Below are positions 40,976 to 52,329 of a stretch of DNA of 64,000 nucleotides, piece by piece. A model generated the notes under the pieces. It made no database searches. It saw only the letters and a list, made by a program, of their open reading frames with translations, and was not told the DNA's origin. A program made the translations under genes and the position numbers. Source of the DNA: Enoplolaimus lenunculus. Taxonomy: Eukaryota; Nematoda; Enoplea; Enoplida; Thoracostomopsidae. Each line of letters begins with the position of its first letter. Position 1 is the stretch's first letter. The DNA is taken from NCBI GenBank assembly GCA_030248215.1, contig JASANG010003458.1, positions 20,373 to 84,372 on the forward strand. Reading direction: 5' to 3'.

Positions 40976-41365
40976 TGGGTCGGCAAATATTAAACAATTT
41001 AAAATTCAAATTAAATTTTTAATTAAATCTGAATTTAAATTAATTAAAATGAACATCATTTGTGCTTTTGACTAAACACAAACAGCACTGATCTTCAAAG
41101 AAACCATCGTAAACAAATTTAACCCAATATTTCACCTGCATAATGTGGTACTTTAAGCTTGAAGATTAACGATTGTCACGGTAATATTGCACTCGTTTTT
41201 ATCCAATCATATTGAATTTAACAGGTCTACCGGGTGGCATTAAAAGGTTTAGGCAAAGGTAATCGCCCAGGACATTGTCATGTCTCGATAAAATAATTCA
41301 TATACCCATCGGCGTCATACCAAACAACCAATTTTACGAATTAGTAGCTTTGTTTAATAATTATA

Positions 41366-41560
41366 AACAACCTTGCATTATCGCTCAAGCTTTTGATTAC
41401 AAAACAAACATTTTAATTCAACGCGCAATGCCGGGGATATGGTAACGAATGGCAGCAAATGGTGGGTTAAAAATAAATCAGTCCGTAACTGAATAACAGA
41501 GTGGTTGGTACCCTACCAAGAAGCCGAATATGGACTAGTCTTATTCGGGTCACTACAGTA
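41366..41560. mobile_element. Inverted family I half
   Basis: ATCAGTCCGTAACTGAATAA and TCTTATTCGGGTCACTACAG are inverse to the left half of 21154-21580. Confidence 0.55.
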
Positions 41561-41629
41561 ATTTTTTTAGCTTCTTCAATCCCAGAGACGATAAAAGTGG
41601 CGCCCAGTGTTAATAATTTAACTGGCATA

Positions 41630-41797
41630 ACAGTAGATTAAGCGTATTCCTAAGCCTGAGCCTAAACCCAAGCGTTGCAAAAATGTGTTCCTAAGCCTAA
41701 GCCTAAGCGAAAAAAGTAATCTCGAATCTAAACCTACACTTTTATGGACTGCCAGAATCCTGGACGCCCCTTAAAGTATCGTGAACCAAAGTGTCTA
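41630..41797. mobile_element. Family B copy, left end decayed
   Basis: GCATAACAGTAGATTAAGCG ... AAGCCTAAGCCTAAGCG ... GACGCCCCTTAAAGTATCGT. 41798-42489 is featureless apart from a CAACT/AGTTTAA-rich tract at 42230-42490. Confidence 0.6.
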
Positions 41798-42489
41798 TAT
41801 TGAGCCTTTCCGAGGTGGAATTTGCAAGTATTGTTGGTATTTTTTGTTCTACTGACTCACGTTAAAAAATACTTGAAATGTCATTTGATTAATTAGTGTT
41901 TATACCACAGTTTTATTTCAGGGCTATAAGACAGCTGTTTTGTATTTTGCTAACAGTATTTAAAGGGCGGTGTGATAAAATGTTATGCATTTTGCTCGTT
42001 ACAGTGCAATTATGACCGCTGCGTTCGGCTCTGTGACCGTATTGCAAAATGTGTGTAGCAACTATCACCAGTAGGTGTGATAGGTTTTAGAACTTTCAAA
42101 TCACTGAACATCAAAGGAATTCGTTGCAGTCTTCAGATTTTATTTACCCGATTGCAGTGCAAAATTTGAGATTAGCAACTGCAAACAGTTTGCGAGTTGA
42201 TACACATTTCTGTAAGCTTAAACCTATTCGATTTAAGCTTTAAACAAGCAGTGTTAAACTAACTTTCTAGATTAACTAAACTAACTGGCAGGTTCTGCTG
42301 AAACTCAATTAAAATCTAGCATGTTTTTGGTTTAATTTAACGAATTCTAAAAACTAATTACATAATTAGCTTGTCAGCAGCGCTTTTTATCTTAAACTAA
42401 AAAAGTTTAGCTTTAAATTCGCCCATAACTAAAAAATATGTTAGTTTAAGTACAACTTAAAATTCTAGTTTAGTCCATTTAGCCATTTA

Positions 42490-42605
42490 AGTTTGACTCT
42501 TAGAATTAGGTTTAACCATAAATATAAACTCATTTTTACGCATATGCTTACACTTAGGAATATGCTTATACTACTGTTCTGCCCCTGTTATATATGCACT
42601 GGCCA
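42490..42605. mobile_element. Family A right half
   Basis: ACTTAGGAATATGCTTATAC then CTGTTCTGCCCCTG and ATGCACTGGCC. 42606-43001 is featureless. Confidence 0.5.
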
Positions 42606-43001
42606 TTAAAGTCTATCGCACAGTCGCTTTTCGGTCCAAAACTTGCTTATTTACGCAACCGATTGTTTGTTTCGTAATATCAATTTTCATTGTTTTCGTT
42701 GCTGCACATATTAACATTATTTATTTTTGCTAATTCTAAGAAATTGAGTTTCTAAAAATGCCCAACAAACTTGCTGGCATTGTTTGTTTTTCTTAATTTA
42801 GAGCAAAAGCAACGAAAAAGAAAACTTGAAATTTCTATTTCAAAATTTTTAAAATATTAATCCGATTTAAGCGTAGTCGTTCGTAAGTATACTTTAGGTA
42901 TTGTCTTATTTTAAGTGAATTGCAATCTCTCAGGGGCGTAGTCACGATATTGGAAAGAAGGGTTGCGTTCAGTAAAAATTTCGAATGGGGATCGGTGTCT
43001 T

Positions 43002-43205
43002 GGCCCATGTTACTTTAAGGGGCGTCCAGGTTTCTAGTGGGTCTATAAAATAGTAGGTTTAGATTCTAGATTACATTTTTTGTTTAGGCTTAGACTTAGG
43101 CTTAGGCTTAGGTTTTTAGGAACAGATTATTGCAACGCTAAGGCTTAGGCTTAGGCTTAGCAATACGCTTCATCTACTGTTCCGTCCCTTAAAGTAACAT
43201 TGGTT
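43002..43205. mobile_element. Family B TTAGGC-core MITE
   Basis: Ends GGCCCATGTTACTTTAAGGG and CCCTTAAAGTAACATTGG; core TTAGGCTTAGGCTTAGG. Flanks GTGTCTTG and ATTTCTTG match at 6 of 8 positions. 43206-43660 shows nothing. Confidence 0.68.
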
Positions 43206-43660
43206 GATTTCTTGGTGTTGGTATAAAAATCTCAGAAAACATGGGTTTAATACATGAACCCACCCCCCGGTAAAACGCGTTTGCATTTTCTTGAACGAAC
43301 CGAGCGAAAATCCAAATGCAATTTTAATAATTTATACGAGTCGACATTTACATACTTTTATGTGATTCAAAAGTTGCTGGCTGCATGAACGGGTCGGGTC
43401 TTCCAGCCCCCCCAGGTCCATGTTCCACTGTGTGTAAACTGTTTCAACTGTTCTTGGTCCTGTTGAACTCTCAACGTATATTATTTATTATCTCGTAACA
43501 GGTTCTACTTGTATACAGGTTCCAATTGTGACGTAACTTTCTGTACGAACCTGAATATGTAATGTCACCAACAGGTAATAGGTACCATAGCTATTTCTGA
43601 ATATACCCCAACACTGTTGACAGTTACCGGTTAAAACTTTTATCAATTATTTACAATTCA

Positions 43661-43821
43661 GACTGTCAAAACTGCACGGTCGGGACAATCCCTTTCCCCA
43701 AAGTACTGCGAATATAATTGGTTTTCCCCTTAATTTCTCCGACAGATATGGCCACGCCGGGAATCGAACCTCGGACCTCTCGTTCGCGAGTCAAGCGCGC
43801 TACCCATTACACCACGCGGCC
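43661..43821 (-). mobile_element. tRNA-derived SINE (CGC-anticodon head)
   Basis: The tRNA-like head (43750-43821) reads GGCCGCGTGGTGTAATGGGT on the minus strand, with a perfect 7-bp acceptor stem, loop CTCGCGA (anticodon CGC, Ala-type) and B box GGTTCGATTCC, but poor anticodon and T stems. The tail at 43661-43749 includes a segment shared with 44955-45009. The head-plus-shared-tail order argues for a SINE. Confidence 0.6.
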
Positions 43822-43916
43822 GATATCCTAATTTCCTCTGGTGGTATATGTGCACGAGTATGTATATGGCTTAACATTACACACTGCACATACACAAGTC
43901 GCGTATACCCAGACAG

Positions 43917-43962
43917 ACCAGTGGTGGATCGAGAAATTTCTGACGTGGGCAAACACGACATA
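43917..43962. mobile_element. Family J left-end fragment
   Basis: CCAGTGGTGGATCGAGAAAT and TTTCTGACGTGGGC, cut by the family D insertion. Confidence 0.4.
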
Positions 43963-44171
43963 CACTGCAAAAAATCGTGAGTCAAATTGACTATTTCCGA
44001 TACAGGTATTTCCGAACTACACAAACTGAGTCAAATTCAACTCCGCCAGAGTCAAATTCGACTCACTGAATCACACGTTTGACTCTGGCGGAGTCAAATC
44101 TTTGCTCACTTTGTGTAGTATGAAAAACATATTTCGGAGATACTCAACTTGACTCACCATTTTTTGCAGTG
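43963..44171. mobile_element. Family D MITE, TA TSD
   Basis: Ends CACTGCAAAAAATCGTGAGT and GACTCACCATTTTTTGCAGT+G with TA on both sides. Internal GACTCCGCCAGAGTC and GACTCTGGCGGAGTC mirror each other. 44172-44595 is featureless. Confidence 0.8.
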
Positions 44172-44597
44172 TATACCTCACAAGCTAAACAACCGAGGAT
44201 CGGAACGCAATTTTAGCATATAAATGTTAGAACGAAATTTCGGATTTGATCGCTTTTTCGGGGACCTTGTGCGTTGTGTGAACCCACGTTGAGTCCGACA
44301 GTGGTTTATACGGTACTCAGCTCGAAACACGGCACGAAGGATGGCACAGTAGTATATATTGTGAATTTTTCGTGCCATCTAAAACCAAAAACAAAGACGT
44401 AAATACAAAATAAAGTCGCGAAAACACTTATAAAAAGTCTACTATACTTTTCTGTCATTAATAATGCAAATTTTTCTCATTCATACATTTATTTAAAGGT
44501 TTTGTATCAAAATACGAGGTTGAGTTGTTACTTTTGAGCCATTTCAAAAGCCGGATACTAATTGGTACCGGTAATTGTAGTAATTGTAACGAATTAT

Positions 44598-44845
44598 GGA
44601 CATAAAGATCAGGGGCGGAACGTTTTTTCTGTTGGACTAGAAAAGAGTAAGCGTAAGCTTTAGATTATTTTTTTGCTTGGCTTAGGCTTAGGCTTAGGAA
44701 TATGCTTATAATTCATAAAGATCAGGGGCGGAACGTTTTTTCTGTTGGACTAGAAAAGTGTAAGCTTAAGCTTTAGACTATTTTTTGCTTGGCTTAGGCT
44801 TAGGCTTAGGAATATGGTTAAAATCCTGTTCAGTCCCTGTCCTTT
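44598..44845. mobile_element. Two family A copies in tandem
   Basis: ATAAAGATCAGGGGCGGAAC occurs at about 44602 and 44713; the first unit lacks its right end and runs into the second, which finishes CCTGTTCAGTCCCTGTCC. Units are about 95% identical. Confidence 0.7.
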
Positions 44846-44954
44846 ACACTGGCGCATTAATGGATACCGCAACTGGTTGGTGTTGACTATTTTTTGACAT
44901 TAACGTCGCTACACTTACGAGAAACAATTTTGACGAAACGGTGGAAGTAATTAT

Positions 44955-45081
44955 TGTCAAAACTGTACGGTTTGCACGACCCCTGTTCGAAGTTTTGCCC
45001 AAAATTGTGAACCACGCCGTGAATCGAACCTCGGCTCTTTTTGCACACGAGTCAAGCATGCTACCACTACACCATGTGGTC
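44955..45081 (-). mobile_element. tRNA-derived SINE, second copy
   Basis: Head 45010-45081 reads on the minus strand GACCACATGGTGTAGTGGTA, with B box GAGGTTCGATTC; the tail shares GTCAAAACTGTACGGT with the 43661 copy. An ORF across it is by chance. 45082-45545 is featureless. Confidence 0.58.
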
Positions 45082-45545
45082 GATTGCAACAATTTCATAT
45101 TCCGGTGTAAAAGTGCTAATGGCAATTGGTTTACATACACTTACCGTACACAAATACCGACAGTAACCACCATAAACGATTATAATTTTATGAGAATGGT
45201 TCATTTCAATTATTTTTTCAAACGCAACAAAAATGCCGTATCAAAACATGACACAATTACATTTATTTTTTTGTGTTTCCCTTTGGATTCGATTATTTTC
45301 TTGTTTCATGTTTGGCAGGGAAAACATTTGAAATTTACGTGCCTGGTATGTCATCAGTAAAAACTAAGTTTGTTTATCAGTGAAACTACTCAAATTATGT
45401 TTATTTCTCAAGTTTGAAAAATATATTAATTTTAGACAATTTTGTAATAATTAATTTTAATTCCTGGTTGACTTTTGTCAATTAATTATGCATTTTTCGG
45501 TTTGAACACACGAGTCGTTAAAGCCTACAGGTCGCGTTCGTCTAC

Positions 45546-46385
45546 AACTAGAAAAAATTGCTCAGCACTTGAGCAGCATGGAATATGCTTCATATTCCTA
45601 TTAAAAGGATAGTAACTAGACCAGCACATTCGTTCGATGTAACCTGGAAAAATATTAAGAAACAATGGCGTCCAAAATCATGTTGACTATTAATTCTTCT
45701 GAAACATATTGCGGAGAGCAAATCTACTTTTATGTTGAAAGTTTTTGGCAGATTTATTAGGCATTTTATGAAATTTCTTAGATAATGGCTGGGTTACAGA
45801 GACATGGCTGAAGTAGAGCGATCTTTGCTTTTGCCAGATTAGTCGATGCTGCCAGAATACGGTGAGAATTTGGAGCCTCTAGTCGTGACTATGCAGTGAA
45901 ACAAATAACTCGGTAGACCTGTAAACTTGTTTGTCGCTAAGGCTAAAAGTCGGCTAAAGTCAAGAGTCGTTTTTAAAACATCAATTGTGAGTCATTTTGT
46001 GACAACGCCTTGTTTGAGAAAGTATCTGAAACAAAATTGGTCATCAATACTCTAACTCACCAATTATGTTGCCATACAGTGTTCTTATGAAATTCAATTA
46101 GCTATGTTAATAGAGAGCCAATGGTGAGTTTAGTACCTTCTTGTAGAAAACTTCAATACACAATTTAAGCAAAACATTTGTTTGTTACAAAAAGAAAATT
46201 ACAGACATTTTGCTATCCGCAATATGTTTCAGAAGAATTAATAGTCAACATGATTTTGGACGCCATTGTTTCTTAATATTTTTCCAGGTTACATCGAACG
46301 AATGTGCTGGTCTAGTTACTATCCTTTTAATAGGAATATGAAGCATATTCCATGGTGCTCAAGTGCTGAGCAATTTTTTCTAGTT
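45546..46385. mobile_element. 840-bp foldback element with about 180-bp arms
   Basis: Left arm 45546-45724 begins AACTAGAAAAAATTGCTCAG; right arm 46207-46385 is its reverse complement with about two mismatches, ending TTTTTTCTAGTT. The 480-bp centre has no ORF or known motif. The arms' near-identity indicates recent movement or arm conversion. Confidence 0.8.
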
Positions 46386-46547
46386 TCAACCGCTTTACCA
46401 AGCTGCTGATTAATCCATCAATCTGAACAATGAAAATTGAGAAGACTGTTTAAACTAAATACAGAGTTTCAATAAATCGTTTGCATGACAGAAACTTTTA
46501 TCCTGACAACAAGCGCCTAACCAACGTATTTGTATAAAACCAACCAT

Positions 46548-48866
46548 TGGGGCGAAACAACAACGGGGTGACATTGTTCGTTGGGTAAACCAACCGTTGG
46601 GGTGAAGTCAGCCATTGGGGTGAAACCAACTGTTGGGGTGAAACGAACCGTTGGGATGAAACGGACTGTTGGCGTGAAACCAACCGTTGCGGTGAAACCG
46701 ACTGTTGGAGTGAAACTAACCGTTGGAGTGAAACCGACTGTTGGGGTGAAACTAACCGTTGGGGTGAAACCGACTGTTGGGGTAAAACCAAACGTTAGGG
46801 TGAAACCGACTGTTGGGGTGAAACCAACCGTTAGGGTGAAACCGACTGTTGGGGTGAAACCAACCGTTGGGGTGAAACCAACCGTTGGGGTGAAACCAAC
46901 CGTTGGGGTGAAACCAACCGTTGGGGTGAAACCAACCGTTGGGGTGAAACCAACCTTTCGGTTGAAACTAACCGTTGGGGTGAAACCGACTGTTGGGGTG
47001 AAACCAACCGTTGGGGTGAAACCGACTGTTGGGGTGAAACCAACCGTTCGGGTGAAACCAACCGTTGGGGTGAAACCAACCGTTGGGGTGAAACCAACCG
47101 TTGGGGTGAAACCAACCGTTGGGGTGAAACCAACCGTTGGGGTGAAACCAACCGTTGGGGTGAAACCAACCGTTGGGGTGAAACCAACCCTTAGGTGGAA
47201 ATTAACCGTTGGGGTGAAACCGACTGTTGGGGTGAAACCAACCGTTGGGGTGAAACCAACCGTTGGGGTGAAACCAACCGTTGGGGTGAAATCAACCGTT
47301 GGGGTGAAACCAACCGTTGGGGTGAAATCAACCGTTGGGGTGAAACCAACCATGCGGGTGAAACCAACCGTTGGGGTGAAACCGACTGTTGGGGTGAAAC
47401 CAACCGTTGGGGTGAAACCGACTGTTGGGGTGAAACCAACCGTTGGGGTGAAACCAACCGTTGGGGTGAAACCAACCGTTGGGGTGAAATCAACCGTTGG
47501 GGTGAAACCAACCATGCGGGTGAAACCAACCGTTGGGGTGAAACCGACTGTTGGGGTAAAACCAATCATTGGGGTGAAACCAACCGTTGGGGTGAAACCA
47601 ACCGTTGGGTTGAAACTAACCGTTGGGGTGAAACCAACCGTTGGGGTGAAACCAACCGTTGGGGTGAAACCAACCGTTGGGGTGAAACCAACCGTTGGGA
47701 TGAAACCAACCGTTGGGGTGAAACCAACCGTTGGGGTGAAACCAACCGTTGGGGTGAAACCAACCGTTGGGGTGAAACCAACCGTTGGGGTGAAACCAAC
47801 CGTTGGGGTGAAACCAACCGTTGGGGTAAAACCAACTGTTGGGGTGAAACCAACCGTTGGGGTAAAACCAACTGTTGAGGTGAAACCAACCGTTGGGGTG
47901 AAATCAACCGTTGGGGTGAAACCGACTGTTGGGGTGAAACCAACCGTTAGGGTGAAACCGACTGTTGGGGTGAAACCAACCGTTGGGGTGAAACCAACCG
48001 TTGGGGTGAAACCAACCGTTGGGGTGAAACCAACTGTTGGGGTGAAACCAACCGTTGGGGTGAAACCAACTGTTGGGGTGAAACCAACCGTTGGGGTGAA
48101 ACCAACCGTTGGGATGAAACCGACTGTTGGGGTGAAACCAATCGTTGGGGTGAAACCGACTGTTGGGGTGAAAGCAACCGTTGGGGTGAACCCGACTGTT
48201 GGGGTGAAAGCAACCGTTGGGGTGAAACCGACTGTTGTGGTGAAAGCAACCGTTGGGGTGAAACCGACTGTTGGGGTGAAAGCAACCGTTGGGGTGAAAC
48301 CGACTGTTGGGGTGAAAGCAACCGTTGGGGTGAAACCAACCGTTAGGGTGAAACCGGCTGTTGGGGTGAAACGAACCGTTGGGATGAAACAGACTGTTGG
48401 GGTGAAACCAACCGTTAGGGTGAAACCGACTGTTGGGGTGAAACTAACCGTTGGGGTGAAACCGACTGTTGGGGTGAAACTAACCGTTGGGGTGAAACCG
48501 ACTGTTGGGGTGAAACCGACAGTTGGGGTGAAACCAACCGTTGGGGTGAAACCGACAGTTGGGGTGAAACCAACCGTTGGGATGAAACCAACCGTTAGGG
48601 TGAAACCGGCGAACGGGGGAAACGTTGGGATGAAACAAACTGTTGGGGTGAAACCAACCTGGGGAAACGAGTGGGGTGAACTAACCGTTGGGGTGAACCC
48701 GACTGTTGGGGTGAAACCAACCGTTGGGGTGAAACCGACTGTTGGGTGAACCAACCGTTGGGGTGAAACCAACCGTTGGGGTGAAACCGACAGTTGGGGT
48801 GAAACCAACCGTTGGGGTGAAACCGACAGTTGGGGTGAAACCAACCGTTGGGATGAAACCAACCAC
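46548..48866. repeat. 18-bp minisatellite GGGGTGAAACCAACCGTT, about 129 units
   Basis: Main variants end CCAACCGTT or CCGACTGTT; others are CATGCG, AGCAACC and CTAACC forms. Higher-order structure is present: a 162-bp (nine-unit) segment is duplicated (47341 and 47503), and 48130-48320 alternates two variants as 36-bp dimers. Because 18 is divisible by 3 and units lack stops, very long ORFs exist on both strands (PTVGVK-type and PTVGFT-type); I do not regard them as genes. Confidence 0.95.
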
Positions 48867-49915
48867 AAGCTCTATAAAGTGGTGAAAGTTATAACCGTAA
48901 AATTACATAGCTAACGGGAAAAAAGTGCTGAACCAAAATGGAAAATTTCGTGCACTTTCTGTAACGAGTTTTTTGACCATAACTACTGAAGGCCACGCTC
49001 TTTTGGCCAATCCTTTGGCACAGATATTCCCGACGGACCAGTATACCACTGTACAAAATTTAAATGAAATAGGTCTGCTATTACGTGAGTACCAACATGC
49101 AAACTAAACTGAAAATACGCACTTGAGAAGCGCGAACCATATATATGAACACTATCGTGTTCATATAATTCGTAAAAATGTAGTACGAACTGAAGTTTCA
49201 GCCTTTTTCAGCCGGTTATCGTAAAAATGTTATCTCTTGAGAAGCGTTGCACAAAATTACAATTGTATGAACACATATATACATACGTCATACATACATA
49301 AATATATATTTGCCGGAACAGGAACCGGAATTTGAAATAATTTTCAACACCGAATTACTGTTAAACTTTTTACATAACTTGCCAAAAATGGCTTATATTG
49401 GGAAATTTTCAACTATTTTATCAGTAAGTTTTGCGGAAACACACCAGAAACAATTTAGTAACAGAATTGAACTAGGTTCATAAACTAATGTTTACATATG
49501 TACCGGCTGCTGAGAAAATTCCCAAACTCGTCAAAAAACCCATCACTAAATCTCTCAATTGAATTACAATTTCAAAATTAAATTTAAGTTTTCAATCTGT
49601 CACTAATAATGTTTAGAAACTTAGGGTTTTTTATTTCTACATTTTTCAAATTTCATATTCGACCCATTATATTTTACATTTAAGCTGGTTTGGACGCTGG
49701 GCTGATGGAAATATAATCAAATCAACCGATGCTGACTTCGAGAGCACCGGTGGAACTAAAATAGAGTCAAGGCGGTCACAGGCCGGGTTCAATAAATTCG
49801 ATTTTTTTCAAGCGGGTGATGACTTACTGAAACACCGTTTACAATTTGCCAATATTTTTTCAATGACCAATAATTGTTTTCCGGCGCCAGTCGCCTCTAA
49901 TTCAAATTCGTATCC
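48867..49915. other. Spacer with one element fragment
   Basis: AT-rich. 49311-49470 carries GCCGGAACAGGAACCGGAAT and related words, an inverted piece of the 8757-9152 family. Nothing else. Confidence 0.35.
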
Positions 49916-50306
49916 CAGTGGCGGATCCTGAAATTTTCAAAAGGGTGGGCGGACACAAGCGGATCGAACGGGGGTGTGGGGTGGCGCATACCCAGCCCTC
50001 CCCCCGTCACAAATTTTGTTGTGATGAAACGGTGAGATCCCTACCTTACAATTAAATCTCCTCAGAAATTTTTTTGTTAAAATACAATTTTTAGCCTCGA
50101 AAATTTTTTGTGATAAAACCATACAATTTTTATCCTAATAAAATTTTGGTGGTAAAATAGTAAGGTCCCTGAGTACTAAGTACCTTATAATTATTCCCAT
50201 AGAAAATTTTTAGTGATAAAATGATAAAATCCCAACCTTACAATTGTTGCGTTTCATAACATTTGACAGCCCATCTTCCCGTCCGCTATTTTTGGATCCG
50301 CCTCTG
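49916..50306. mobile_element. Family J hAT-like MITE
   Basis: Ends CAGTGGCGGATCCTGAAATT and TATTTTTGGATCCGCCTCTG are inverse. Body has AATTTTTTTGTTAAAATACA-type repeats. No clean TSD seen. Confidence 0.65.
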
Positions 50307-50549
50307 GCCGGGCATGAAAAGTAACAATGAACAAAAGCTCACAAACGAATCGTGCGAGAAGTTAAACGTCATTGCTAAACCTTTAATACAAAATCTTGGA
50401 TTTGATCCAAGTTGAATGGTCCTATGCCGGGATGGTCCCTACCGTTGCATCCGTAAGCGCTCGGGCACGTTACTGGTACAGAAGTAGATATATTTTTGAT
50501 AATTAAAACACGGTAAATAATTGATGAAATTTACGAATATTGAGTTGTG

Positions 50550-50741
50550 GGCCCATGCTACTTTAAGGGGCGTCCACATTTCTAGTGGGTCTCTCAAATG
50601 AGTAGGTTTAGATTCTAGATTACATTTTTTTACTTTTAGGCTTAATAGGCTTATGCTTAGGAACACATTTTTTGCAACGTTTAGGCTTAGGTTTAAGAAT
50701 ACGCTTAATCTACTGTTACGCCCCTAAAAGTAACATTGGCC
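50550..50741. mobile_element. Family B TTAGGC-core MITE, perfect 8-bp TSD
   Basis: Ends GGCCCATGCTACTTTAAGGG and CCCCTAAAAGTAACATTGGC+C; GAGTTGTG is exactly duplicated at 50542-50549 and 50742-50749. Core: TTTTAGGCTTAATAGGCTTA and GTTTAGGCTTAGG. Confidence 0.85.
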
Positions 50742-50987
50742 GAGTTGTGTATGAGACGAAAAAACTAGCTAAGTTTCAGCGTTTAAAGTTAACGCGATTT
50801 CCATCTGGTCTTTTATTCAGGTTTAAAGTAAATACAGAGTTGAGTGATGGACCTAAACTTGATTTAATTTGAAAACTCGAGACGTGTAGAAGGGTAAAAC
50901 CACTTTTACAAGCATTAGATCTACGGCCTCAGCTGGACCTAAGATTAAAATTAATATTTTTTGGCTGCTACGTTTGAATTTTGTACC

Positions 50988-51130
50988 AATGTAAAGAACA
51001 GGCGCGGAACAGTTGTATACACATATTCCTAAACCTAAACCAATTAAACATCCAATGTAAAGAACAGGGATGGAACAGTCGTATACACATATTCCTAAAC
51101 CTAAACCAATTAAGCCTAAGCCAGGATCAG
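50988..51130. mobile_element. Two family A left halves in tandem
   Basis: CCAATGTAAAGAACAGG...GTATACACATATTCCTAAAC occurs twice, 65 bp apart; no right end. A decayed TTAGGC stretch is at 51430-51500. Confidence 0.6.
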
Positions 51131-51739
51131 GTCCTGACAGAAAAACAACCTTCGACTACGGATCCGGTAGAATTTTTTCCGGAGGTTACGGTAATTTATT
51201 TGTAACTTAGGGGTATTTCGGAGCGTTAATTGCTGATTTTTTTAAAAAAGATGCTTATAATTGCAATGATGTTTTTGGCAACAATTAATAAGTAATTGCT
51301 AAAACTAACAAATTCAAAACTATTAATAATGACTTTTAATTACTTTACAATACGATTTAGAAAACTAGCGATAGAATATATACACTTATGTGCACTGTTG
51401 TTAATTTTCTTTACGCATTTAATGTTAATGTTTAGGCTTAGGCTTAGGTAAAGGTTTAAGCGAAGGCTTAGGCTCAGACTTAGGGAAATATTTTCCTAAA
51501 ATATTAAGCCAAAACTGATAGCTTGCATTGGGGAAAACGTCAGGACCGGAGCTTTAGCCTAAGCCAATGAGCGAAAGCCTACAAGTGTCAACAGTTGAAT
51601 TATATATACTGACACGTTTTGTGTTGTTGAATTGAATGAATATTTAATTGCGTTCGTTTATATTGCTTATTTGGCAATATGCCAAATTGGCCTGGTTTGA
51701 CAACCAAGGATTATAATATGACGTCAGTTGTGAAAATTA

Positions 51740-51900
51740 TATATTAAACTTATAAAATTTAAAAAATTTAAAAAATTGAAATTAAAATTAAAAAATTTAA
51801 AAAATTGAAATTGAAATTAAAAAAATTTAAAAATTTTTAAATTAAAAAAATACAAAAACTTTAAATTTGATTTTTTAAAATTGAAAATTGTTTCAAATTT
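51740..51900. repeat. AAATTTAAAAAATTGAAAT low-complexity tract
   Basis: Irregular repeats of AAAATT/AAATTG. 51900-52320 and 52400-52880 show nothing else, except a CACTCTGGGTATCAG junction at 52655 discussed in findings. Confidence 0.7.
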
Positions 51901-52329
51901 TGACATTTTAATTTTATACTGATTGAAAGGATACGATTAACGTTTTACTCAGGTGAAATAAATGATAAAAATGTTAGTTTGAGATTTAATGTTACAAATT
52001 TTTATTACTTAAATTCTAAGAAAATGTCATTTGAGAATTCAAATATTTCGTTATTGGCATTCGTTGTCAGATTTCACATCTGTTGTGTGCGTTCGGACCT
52101 CAAACAAATGTTAATATGTTAACATTTGTATCGAGTAAGTCTCCGAGGCGTTAAGATGAGTAAGTGACATGTTTGAAAGAATCACAAAAGTTTAGCGAAA
52201 ATATATATTTTAGCTTGGCTTTGCTAAAATATAAAAAGTGGTTTAATAAGAAAATGGCACAACAGGATACCTACATATTAAACCAAACGCATTTTAAAAC
52301 TTCGGCGGTTTTTGTTTCAAAAGGTCAGG

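Noticed and set aside
43750-43821. Functional tRNA-Ala (CGC)
   Set aside because: The acceptor stem is perfect, but anticodon and T stems have mismatches and a SINE tail segment is shared with 44955-45081.
44941-45360. 139-aa ORF
   Set aside because: Runs across the tRNA-like SINE head on the opposite strand; no domain.
46517-48868. 783-aa and 722-aa ORFs (PTVGFT- and PTVGVK-repeat proteins)
   Set aside because: They are the six-frame reading of an 18-bp minisatellite; every frame is largely open and no start context, splice signal or non-repeat domain supports translation.
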